NCBI GenBank assembly: GCA_009695205.1
Contig: SIBK01000043.1
Location: 1 to 40,344 of the forward strand
Length of the DNA stretch: 40,344 nt
Direction: 5' to 3'
From: Pedosphaera sp.
GTDB taxonomy: Bacteria; Verrucomicrobiota; Verrucomicrobiia; Limisphaerales; UBA9464
Positions 7,858 through 15,467 of this stretch are shown here, in pieces. How positions within the stretch are numbered: the first letter of the stretch is position 1; each line of letters begins with the position of its first letter. A model generated the notes under the pieces. The model saw nothing but the letters and a program-made list of their open reading frames with translations, had not been told where the DNA came from and did no database searches. A program made the position numbers and the translations under genes.

Positions 7858-10800
7858 TTACTTCGCGCTCGCCTGCTCGCCACCACGCCGAACTTTGAGG
7901 TTCAGCGTCCGGGAGGTTTGGTTCCCCACAGCAGTTTCCTGCGCATATATCAGGCGGTCCAGATCTCCGACCCACTTGGAACAGGTAAGAAAAATTTCCC
8001 GCTCATTCTCATCCTGGAGGAACGTAATCCCGTTGAGACCGAGGTTGGCCACGATCACACCGTGCGGAAGATTATTCACGTCGAAGCGCACGACTCCGTC
8101 GAAATTTTGACGCACCACGCTGAGGCGCGCCCGAACCGTCTGGCCCGGTGCGATAAAAATCGTGGTGGTGCCGCCCGCGACCTCCGCGGTTAAGGGAGCA
8201 AGACTGACCAGTAACCGCGCCTTTTCTTCCGCGATCTTCGGCCGACCGAGCTTGTTCACTGCAGCGGCACTCAATCGACCGTCTAGGCGTGCTGTGGCGA
8301 CAACGGTAACGGCATCCCAGGCAGCATCCGGAAGCGTCGCAGCGTCGGGATCGGCGTTGAGAGTGCCCTGACACGAGTTATGGCCTGCTTGGATGATCAG
8401 CGGCGTGCTTACGGACCAGCCATCAGGCATGTTGTTGATGTCGATTCGGATGTCGCCATCAAAGCCATCCAACCGATCGGCGGCGGCGGTGAACATTTGT
8501 CCGCTGCCGGGAGCCACAGCCGACGGAATTCCGCCAAGTGAAACTTTGAAATCCGGTTGCTCCTCCCGCATTACCAGTTGATAGAGATTATGATCGCCTC
8601 CAAAACCCCGGGTATCGGAGACGCGGACAATGTATTCGCTATCCTTCGGCGGAGCAAAAAAGATTCGGGAATCGTTTCCCAATTGACGAAGACCCTCATC
8701 GTCGTTTTCAAAATTTAGGTGGAACACCGGCAGCCCATTGGGAGGAAACACCTCGCCCACCTTTCGTGGTTCCACGATGTAGCAAGGCTCATCCAGTGGA
8801 TGGGCAATGGCGGTGGAGCCAAAATAGGCGGCGCGCCGGCTGTTTGCAGAGTACAGCATCGTGTCTGAATCCGGGCCTTGCGGCATGCGAGTGATCTTCA
8901 TTACTTCGCCATTCGCATATAGATAGTCATTGATCTCCATTTCCTCCCAATTCTCAAAGCGCATGCCATTCTCATTGGCATCCTTATTGCGAAACGTTAT
9001 CGCCGAATTACGCAACGCCCGGAGCTGCACCTGCTCCACCGGCCGGCCGTCCGGCCACAGAATTTCGAGGCGGGTATCCACCGGGAACCCCTGCTGGGCT
9101 GCGGAGGTCTCGACCACCAGGGTCTGTCCCTTCCTCGCAGAAAACCGGAACAGATCCACATCGCCCGCCCGATGGATACGCCCCTGCACCACCACCGGGA
9201 TCTCCAGGGTACCCGCGTTCGTCACCGTGTCATTTGGTTCCAGTTCCAATTCGATCGGATGCGGATGAACCACCCATTTCCAATCCCGTCGCGAACGACA
9301 ATTCGCCGCGGACGAGACCAGTAAGGCCCCTGGATCGTCACTCTTCAACACCACGCGACCATCGTCGGGCAGGTTCACTCCCATCAACCGGGCGGTCATC
9401 GCAGTGTGCTGAGAAATTCCGGCCGGAAACATTCCAGTGATCAGCGGGAGTTCGCCAACGGTGAGCCGATAAAAATGTCCGGCCGACCCGGTAAGCATCG
9501 CCTCATCGATACGCACCCGATACACGCCCGCGGCTTCGAATCGGTGGACGATAAGTGGATCTTCGCTTCCTTCAAAGGTGTCATTGCCGGCCAGAACGCG
9601 GCCGTTCGCATCGAAAAGCGTCAGGGCCAAGTTGGCTTTTGATCCAAGGCTTCGGGCCTCGGCATCCAGAATCAGCGTTTGTCCGAATCGCGCCTGAAAC
9701 GTGTATTCGTGCAACGCGCCCGGCTCTCGAAGGATGTTCCATACCGCCACCGGCAGTGTCTCAAGCTCCGTGCGGATTCCAGCCAACGTTCGTTGTGGGA
9801 TATCGTCGACCCAGAGCTTGATCCGGCCACTCTCTCCGGTGGGACCGACGACAGACAGTTCATAACTGCGGCGCAACGAGTCGGCTGAGAATTCCAGCAA
9901 TACTGTCAGATTGGAACTTCCGGTTTCGGGCGCCACAACGGCTTCGAGCGAATCACCGAAAATCTTCACCGCCGTCACACTCCCCAGTGTCCGGCCATCC
10001 AAGCGAATTTGGCTTGGTATTCCGCGCTGAACACCTCGGGGTTCCACCCCGGTAAGCTCCGGCTTTGGCAACGATGGCACCTTCCCATCGGACGCAGTGT
10101 ACCAACCGAGCGAACCGTCCATTCGACCGACTGCTACCGTCTTGTCATCTCTCAGAAATGTGATGCCCGGCGCCCAATCGGGTTGCCGCTCAAACGCCAA
10201 CCGCTCATCCCAATCGCCGCTCGTTCCAAAAATTTTCACGGTCCGATCGTCGGCTGCGGACAGCAGTGAAGATCCATCCGCGCTAAACTTCAGCCTCAGG
10301 ATCGCGCCCTCGTGAGCGAATTTCGTAAATAAAAGTGGATTCGATCCCTCCTTTCCCTCGGGGCTAACTTGATATACCCGGATCCGGTTATCTCCACCAC
10401 CGGTGACAAAAAACCGACCATCCGAACTCCAGGCCACGGTGTTGAGCTCTTTTAGGGCCTGCCCAAATGTCTCCAACCGTTCACCCGTCGTGATATCGTA
10501 TATCTTCGCGGTCCGGTCGGCACTCGCGCTCGCCAGGATCCGGCCATCCGGGCGAAAGCGCAGATCAAAGATGGCTCCTTGGTTAGCCGCGATCGTTCGG
10601 CGTTCGGTGCCCTCCGGGAGATTCCACAATTTGATTAGGTAATCGTAGCTACCCGAGGCGAGAGTTCGGCCGTCCGGCGAAATCGCCAGGGAATACACGG
10701 CATCCCGGTGTGCCTCCAGTTTGCGGACGAGTTCTCCGGTTGCCGCATTCCATTGGCGAATCTCCCCGAACAGCCCGGGTTCCCCTGCCCCAGCGAATAC

Positions 10801-11469
10801 GAACTGTCCATCCGCAGAAAAAACCACCGAATTCACTGCGCCTCGAATGCCCGCGAGTCTGCGCACAATCTCCCGTGAAACGGAATCGATCAATTCCACC
10901 TCACCGGGTCGTGCGACAGCCAGGAGTTGGTTTTTAGGGTCAAACGCAAGCGCCACAATGGACCGTGGATCCGCCTTGGTGGGCACAATCTTGGGAACCG
11001 TCAACTCGGTGATCCTAGCGCCAGGCTTGGGCGGGAGTGCTCCGGCGTCCACCCATGCCTTGAACCGGCCGATCTGTTCGGGTTTCAACTTCTCTCGCTT
11101 TCCCGGTGGCATGGCCTGGTTTTTGCCCTTGCGGCCCCAAGTCCCTTCCAAGGCCTGGATGATCAACGATTCGGCGGATTTTCCGGCCACAAGAGCCAAG
11201 CCCGATTCGCCGCCCTTCATCAGCCCCTCAAAAGTTTCCAGGACCAAACTCCCTTCGGGATCCTTCACTCCGTGGCATTCCACACAATGCTCCTGGATCA
11301 GGGCGTCCACATCTGCGAAATCCGCCGTCTGTCCTAAGAGAACAGAAGGCGATACAAAACCCAACCATCCGCCAAGAATCCACAGACTCGCTGCGATTCG
11401 GGGCGACGAACTTCGGTTTCGAGGACGTCCGTGCCAATTTCCGTCGGCGACTACGAAAGGTCGATTCAT
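7858..11469 (-). CDS. Exported planctomycete-type cytochrome c / WD40 propeller / PPC-domain protein
   Basis: This 1203-residue protein has a hydrophobic signal segment (about 28-46), then a planctomycete-type cytochrome c domain with heme motif CVECH (about 62-66) and a likely distal Met in QAMPPG (about 120). A WD40 propeller follows (about 165-500; units such as DAVYSLAISPDGRTLASGSY and GAIFDLRFRPDGRILASAS). The C-terminal half holds beta-rich regions resembling PPC domains (for example GDVDLFRFSARKGQTLVVE). It is expected in the periplasm or on the cell surface, perhaps in electron transfer or scaffolding. It is last in a four-gene minus-strand block, 3 bases after the stop of the DUF1549/DUF1553 gene. 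The only ATG before the signal segment is at 11469, and it comes from a copy of the interspersed palindrome, so residues 1-20 or so (MNRPFVVADGNWHG...) are repeat-derived. Confidence 0.9.
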   Translation of the reverse strand: MNRPFVVADGNWHGRPRNRSSSPRIAASLWILGGWLGFVSPSVLLGQTADFADVDALIQEHCVECHGVKDPEGSLVLETFEGLMKGGESGLALVAGKSAESLIIQALEGTWGRKGKNQAMPPGKREKLKPEQIGRFKAWVDAGALPPKPGARITELTVPKIVPTKADPRSIVALAFDPKNQLLAVARPGEVELIDSVSREIVRRLAGIRGAVNSVVFSADGQFVFAGAGEPGLFGEIRQWNAATGELVRKLEAHRDAVYSLAISPDGRTLASGSYDYLIKLWNLPEGTERRTIAANQGAIFDLRFRPDGRILASASADRTAKIYDITTGERLETFGQALKELNTVAWSSDGRFFVTGGGDNRIRVYQVSPEGKEGSNPLLFTKFAHEGAILRLKFSADGSSLLSAADDRTVKIFGTSGDWDERLAFERQPDWAPGITFLRDDKTVAVGRMDGSLGWYTASDGKVPSLPKPELTGVEPRGVQRGIPSQIRLDGRTLGSVTAVKIFGDSLEAVVAPETGSSNLTVLLEFSADSLRRSYELSVVGPTGESGRIKLWVDDIPQRTLAGIRTELETLPVAVWNILREPGALHEYTFQARFGQTLILDAEARSLGSKANLALTLFDANGRVLAGNDTFEGSEDPLIVHRFEAAGVYRVRIDEAMLTGSAGHFYRLTVGELPLITGMFPAGISQHTAMTARLMGVNLPDDGRVVLKSDDPGALLVSSAANCRSRRDWKWVVHPHPIELELEPNDTVTNAGTLEIPVVVQGRIHRAGDVDLFRFSARKGQTLVVETSAAQQGFPVDTRLEILWPDGRPVEQVQLRALRNSAITFRNKDANENGMRFENWEEMEINDYLYANGEVMKITRMPQGPDSDTMLYSANSRRAAYFGSTAIAHPLDEPCYIVEPRKVGEVFPPNGLPVFHLNFENDDEGLRQLGNDSRIFFAPPKDSEYIVRVSDTRGFGGDHNLYQLVMREEQPDFKVSLGGIPSAVAPGSGQMFTAAADRLDGFDGDIRIDINNMPDGWSVSTPLIIQAGHNSCQGTLNADPDAATLPDAAWDAVTVVATARLDGRLSAAAVNKLGRPKIAEEKARLLVSLAPLTAEVAGGTTTIFIAPGQTVRARLSVVRQNFDGVVRFDVNNLPHGVIVANLGLNGITFLQDENEREIFLTCSKWVGDLDRLIYAQETAVGNQTSRTLNLKVRRGGEQASAK

Positions 11470-11470
11470 G
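11420..11470 (-). repeat. Palindromic repeat copy R1 (degenerate)
   Basis: On the minus strand it reads CATGAATCGACC, then CGTAGTCGCCGACGG, matching the first half of the family consensus; the second half has decayed and the inner hairpin is imperfect. It lies exactly at the junction of two co-directional genes and supplies the ATG at 11469 and about 20 codons of the WD40-cytochrome gene. Confidence 0.7.
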
Positions 11471-11472
11471 GA

Positions 11473-13713
11473 TCAATGCGTGAACAAGAATTCTTTGCTG
11501 CTCAATACAGCCCAAAACGTGTCTTCCAAAACCGCCCTGCGCTCCTTCGGACCGGCCTCCGCGAGCACACGCCCCAATCGCTCCCGCTCGGCATCGCGGG
11601 GGGGGCGGGCGAAGGCCGCAAAACACAACTCATCCACCATTTTCTCGGGCGACCAGTGTTCGTCCAGCATTCGGCTCAGCCTATTTCCGGCGGCAGCCAG
11701 CTTCCGATTCAGCGTATCCCCGTTTGCAAGATGCAGCACTTGGGCAACGCTGGGTTCGGTGGTGCGCTCGCACTCGCACGTCTGCAAGCGATCGGGTCGC
11801 CCAAAGTTTTTTAAGAAATAGCTTTGCACAAAACTGTCGGGAAGTTGCAGGGCCCGGTAGCCCGCCGGATAGCTGAACTCGGGTTTCCGCCCAGGTGGGG
11901 ACTCCGAGACAAACTCCGTCGGGGCACCCGTCACCTGGCTCAGCGCGTCCAGGATCACCTCCGCCATGAGCCGCCGGGGATAATATCGACTGTAGAACCG
12001 CGTATCCGCCTCATTGCCTGGACGCGTCTCACCCGTTCGTTGGTAGGTTTCACTCTGCAGAATCGCACGCATCAGCGCCTTCAAATCGAACCGCTCAGCG
12101 ATCAAATAATCCGCCGCAGCCGTGAAGAGTCCCTCATTGCTGGCGGGATTGGAAACGCGAAGATCATCCACGCGTTGGACCAGTCCCACACCCAGGAAAT
12201 TTGCCCACACACGGTTGACAATGGCCTTGGCGAAATAGGGGTTCTTGGGGCTGGTAAGCCAGCGTGCGAAATGTTCACGACGATCTTCCGAGTCATCCAG
12301 CGCCAGTGGTTTGCCATCCAGCGGCCGCGGCCGTTGTGGCTTACCCGTTCGCGGTTGGATCAATTCTCCGACCGGTGCCGACGCCACCACACGTTCTCCG
12401 TCGCTTGCACCACTTTTTGTGCGAACACGCGAGAACAGATTCGCGAGGGCGTAATAGTCATCATTGGTCCATTTTTCCATCGGGTGATTGTGGCATTTCG
12501 CGCAACCCACGCTCATTCCCAAGAAAGCCTGCGTGGCAGTTTCTGCCATCAATCGCGGATCATCATGCAACACGAAGAAATTCACGGCGCCGTTTTCAAG
12601 GCTGCTTCCCTGCGCGGTAACCAAATCCCGGACGAGAGCGTCCCACGGCTGGTTCGCCTCGACCGCACGTCGAAGCCATGCGTAATAGGTGCGGGCTGCT
12701 CGAGTTGGAAGCTTGGAACTATTGACCAACAGCAGGTCGCTCCATTTATAAGTCCAGTAGTCAATGAACTCCGGGCGGGCGAGGAGTTTCTCGATCAAGG
12801 CGTCTCGCTTTGCCACCCCCTCCGGTGCCATTAGAAACTCGCGCGTTTCCGCCGGAGTCGGCAGCACCCCTATGGTATCCAGGAAGGCTCGCCGCAGGAA
12901 CTCCCCGTCGCGTGAGCGCGGACTCGCGGGGAGGTGCAATCGCAACAGTTTTTCATTCACGTGCTTATCGATAAAATTCCGCTTTGGAGCCGAGGCCAAA
13001 GCGTCTGCAGCCAGTTCATTGGGATAGGGTGACGTTACGGTGGCGCTCACGAGCCGGCTCAGATACCAGGCACTCACGGCTCCTTCGCCGTACCCGACGA
13101 CTTTGGCAATGCCCGTGTCTCCGACATTAGCTACGCCCTCGTTCGCTGACGTATACTTCACCCAGCGAGTGACGTCCTCAACCCGGCCATCTGAAAAATG
13201 CCCTCGCACAGTGAACTGCTGGATGGCGCCCGGGTTCAATACGGCCTGCGGGGGCAGAATTTCGAGCCGTTCAAGCCGCGGATCCGATTCCAGCGGACCC
13301 GGCGCTCCATTGGCAATCCATCGCGCTATAACACGGTACTCAGGAGAATCGACCTCGAACCGCCGGCCACCTTTGTGAGGGACGGCTCCAGTTGGTTTCG
13401 TAAGCAGCAGACTACGTCCGGGATCCGATGGCACCAATCGCCTTCCGATGGCTCCCCGGGTAATAGCCGTCCAATCAGCCTCGTCGTTGTAACCTCGTAA
13501 ACTCAGGATAAACCCATTTTTGCCCGCAGCAGCTCCATGGCAGGCTCCTTGGTTGCAACCGGCCTTTGTCAACACGGATTGAACATGATTCCGAAAGAGG
13601 GGCGCAGCAGTCTCGTGAGCCGGTAGCAACTCAGATGCCGAGGCGGCACTCATCAACACCGAGAGAGCAACACAGAAAGATAGGCAGTGCCGCAGCCAGG
13701 ACTCCATTTCCAT
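11473..13713 (-). CDS. Exported cytochrome with DUF1549 and DUF1553 domains
   Basis: The 746-residue product starts with a signal peptide (MEMESWLRHCLSFCVALSVL) and has a planctomycete-type cytochrome region with an unusual heme-like motif CNQGACH (CX4CH, about 53-59), an Ig-like segment (FTVRGHFSDGRVEDVTRWVK), then DUF1549 (NFIDKHVNEKLLRLHLPASP onward) with a standard CAKCH motif (about 404-408), and DUF1553 (NPYFAKAIVNRVWANFLGVG) ending in the typical SSKEFLFTH. These proteins are abundant in Planctomycetes and Verrucomicrobia and commonly sit beside DUF1501 genes, as here; their biochemical role is undefined, with export and redox function likely. The start at 13713 is preferred because it gives a clean signal peptide; a longer frame from 13848 would translate the R2 palindrome. 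That ATG lies in the palindrome arm. Confidence 0.92.
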   Translation of the reverse strand: MEMESWLRHCLSFCVALSVLMSAASASELLPAHETAAPLFRNHVQSVLTKAGCNQGACHGAAAGKNGFILSLRGYNDEADWTAITRGAIGRRLVPSDPGRSLLLTKPTGAVPHKGGRRFEVDSPEYRVIARWIANGAPGPLESDPRLERLEILPPQAVLNPGAIQQFTVRGHFSDGRVEDVTRWVKYTSANEGVANVGDTGIAKVVGYGEGAVSAWYLSRLVSATVTSPYPNELAADALASAPKRNFIDKHVNEKLLRLHLPASPRSRDGEFLRRAFLDTIGVLPTPAETREFLMAPEGVAKRDALIEKLLARPEFIDYWTYKWSDLLLVNSSKLPTRAARTYYAWLRRAVEANQPWDALVRDLVTAQGSSLENGAVNFFVLHDDPRLMAETATQAFLGMSVGCAKCHNHPMEKWTNDDYYALANLFSRVRTKSGASDGERVVASAPVGELIQPRTGKPQRPRPLDGKPLALDDSEDRREHFARWLTSPKNPYFAKAIVNRVWANFLGVGLVQRVDDLRVSNPASNEGLFTAAADYLIAERFDLKALMRAILQSETYQRTGETRPGNEADTRFYSRYYPRRLMAEVILDALSQVTGAPTEFVSESPPGRKPEFSYPAGYRALQLPDSFVQSYFLKNFGRPDRLQTCECERTTEPSVAQVLHLANGDTLNRKLAAAGNRLSRMLDEHWSPEKMVDELCFAAFARPPRDAERERLGRVLAEAGPKERRAVLEDTFWAVLSSKEFLFTH

Positions 13714-13775
13714 GACCCATCGCCCCGTAGTCGCGGACGGCAGTCCGCGCAAACTTTGTCCCACCAACCGTACAC
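13711..13775 (+). repeat. Palindromic repeat copy R2
   Basis: The plus strand reads CATGACCCATCGCCCC, then the inner hairpin CGCGGAC (13732-13738), loop GGCA, GTCCGCG (13743-13749), and a decayed right arm. The flank ATCCCAATGCGCGTCCG after the right arm also resembles the flank of copy R5, so the mobile unit may be longer than the palindrome. This is the only copy opposite in orientation to the gene it precedes. Confidence 0.8.
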
Positions 13776-13915
13776 GATCCCAATGCGCGTCCGATCCCTG
13801 GAAATCGGACCCGGTCAGGTTTTTGTGTTCAAATAAGATTTGGTTCATCAGCTACCTCAGACAAAAGTTTTGGTTCTCGGGCAGGTCCGAGCGCAATCGA
13901 AGGAGCACTCCGCCC

Positions 13916-15295
13916 TCAACTGAACAATTCGCGGATGGGTTGAGTGCCAAAATCCACGAGTGGGAATGGCCGCGAGTTCGGCCCGGGCAGGGTCGTCTCT
14001 AGCTCCAGTCCCAATGCGTGATAAATAGTGGCGACCACCTCGGAAGGACTCACGGGACGCTCCGCCGGATAGCCAGCAATCTCATCCGATTTGCCAACCA
14101 CGCGACCACCCTTGACCCCGGCGCCGGCGAAATAAACGGTCCAACATGCCGGCCAGTGGTCGCGCCCGCCCGTCGGGTTAATCTTGGGGGTGCGACCAAA
14201 CTCAGCGAGATTGCAAACCAACGTCTTGTCCAACATCCCACGCTGCACGAGATCCTCTATCAACGCGCTATATCCCTGATCGTACATCGGGCAGACGATG
14301 TCTTTCATGCCAGCAATGCTGGTGAAGGGTTTGGAGCCATGAATATCCCAGGTGATTTCATCGAACACAGTGATAAAAGTATTGATCGTGACAAACCGCA
14401 CTCCGGCCTCAACGAGACGTCGCGCCAGCAGACAGCTCTGTCCGAAGCGGGTCATGCCGTAGCGCTCACGAACCTGCTGCGGTTCCTTCGACAGATCGAA
14501 TGCCTCCCGGGCGCGGGCGCTGGTCATCAGACGATAGGCGGACGCAAAATTGGCATCCATCATGCGGGCCGTGTCACTGGCTTCGAACTGGCGGACGGTA
14601 TCCTCGACGACAGCCCGCAACTGTCTCCGCCGTTCCAACCGCACTTCGCCCACTGCCGCTGGCGGGAGTAGGTCCGGCACCTTGAAATCCGGTTTCGAGG
14701 GATCCGCCATCAAGGAAAACGGATCATAAGCTTTTCCAAGGAATCCCGCATCCTGACCGTGCGGCAAACCCCCTCCGGTGTTGCCCATTGGTTCGGGCAG
14801 GATGATATGGGCAGGCAGTTCATTCCGACGGCCCTTGAGAAACTCCAGAGCACAGCCGGCGTGTGGAGTATTGTTTCCTCCAGTAAATAAGCGTCCGGTC
14901 TGCAGCAACTGATGACCTGTGTCGTGAACAGCCGCCGCCGTATGATACACCGTCCGTACCAGCGAAAACTTGTCGCCCAGTTTGGCGTGCAATGGGAGCA
15001 ATTCGGAGATCTGAAAATCGCCGCGAGTCGAGATCGGGCGGAAGGGTCCGCGAATTTCGCGCGGGGCATCCGGCTTTAAATCAAACAGATCGAGCTGCGA
15101 CGGCGCACCGAGGTTGAAGATCAAAATGCACGATTTTCCATCGTCTTCCTTCCCGGCCGAAGCCGCCGCCGCCTGGAGTTGACTGAATCGCGTGAGCGAT
15201 AGGCCCAGGGCAGCGAGTGAACCTACCTCGAGAAAATCTCGCCGAGTCACACCGTCACAGGTGGTAACGGATCCTTTACCAGAAATTTTTAACAT
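13916..15295 (-). CDS. DUF1501 exported protein with twin-arginine signal
   Basis: DUF1501 proteins are sulfatase/alkaline-phosphatase-like exported proteins common in Planctomycetes and Verrucomicrobia, usually encoded next to DUF1549/DUF1553 cytochromes; no activity is firmly established. The 459-residue product begins MLKISGKGSVTTCDGVTRRD with a Tat motif (TRRDFLEVGSLAALGLSLTR) and continues with family stretches LIFNLGAPSQLDLFDLKP, HAKLGDKFSLVRTVYHTA and LVCNLAEFGRTPKINPTGGR, the last ending in DHWP, a usual DUF1501 feature. The ATG at 15295 is chosen because the Tat signal follows it; the longer frame to 15454 has no family support. About 200 bases containing repeat R2 separate it from the next gene. 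Confidence 0.93.
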   Translation of the reverse strand: MLKISGKGSVTTCDGVTRRDFLEVGSLAALGLSLTRFSQLQAAAASAGKEDDGKSCILIFNLGAPSQLDLFDLKPDAPREIRGPFRPISTRGDFQISELLPLHAKLGDKFSLVRTVYHTAAAVHDTGHQLLQTGRLFTGGNNTPHAGCALEFLKGRRNELPAHIILPEPMGNTGGGLPHGQDAGFLGKAYDPFSLMADPSKPDFKVPDLLPPAAVGEVRLERRRQLRAVVEDTVRQFEASDTARMMDANFASAYRLMTSARAREAFDLSKEPQQVRERYGMTRFGQSCLLARRLVEAGVRFVTINTFITVFDEITWDIHGSKPFTSIAGMKDIVCPMYDQGYSALIEDLVQRGMLDKTLVCNLAEFGRTPKINPTGGRDHWPACWTVYFAGAGVKGGRVVGKSDEIAGYPAERPVSPSEVVATIYHALGLELETTLPGPNSRPFPLVDFGTQPIRELFS

Positions 15296-15467
15296 ATTCG
15301 GCCTGAGCAATACCCAATAACGACCCGATGCCGCTGGGTATGGAGTAGTTAAGCCATCGAATGCCGACAACGCCAAGGAGAATTCCGCCGAGTTCAAAAA
15401 CAACCGAAACCCCGCCAGGCGCGGCAGTGCCAGTAGATGGCACGACCGGTACAAACAGATCTGTCAC
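15276..15467 (-). CDS. Possible small membrane-spanning protein between the FG-GAP and DUF1501 genes
   Basis: A 63-residue frame starts at a GTG that overlaps the stop of the FG-GAP gene (GTGA arrangement) and ends 20 bases inside the DUF1501 gene. It encodes one clear hydrophobic stretch (VSVVFELGGILLGVVGIRWL) preceded by VPSTGTAAPGG. The stop-start overlap and hydrophobic segment are the only arguments for it. I do not recognise the family, and it may be a chance frame across an otherwise 168-base gap. Confidence 0.25.
   Translation of the reverse strand: MTDLFVPVVPSTGTAAPGGVSVVFELGGILLGVVGIRWLNYSIPSGIGSLLGIAQAEYVKNFW

Noticed and set aside
10721-12834. Two plus-strand open frames of more than 330 codons opposite the cytochrome genes
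   Set aside because: They are shadows of the recognised minus-strand genes; no motif or ribosome binding site supports them.
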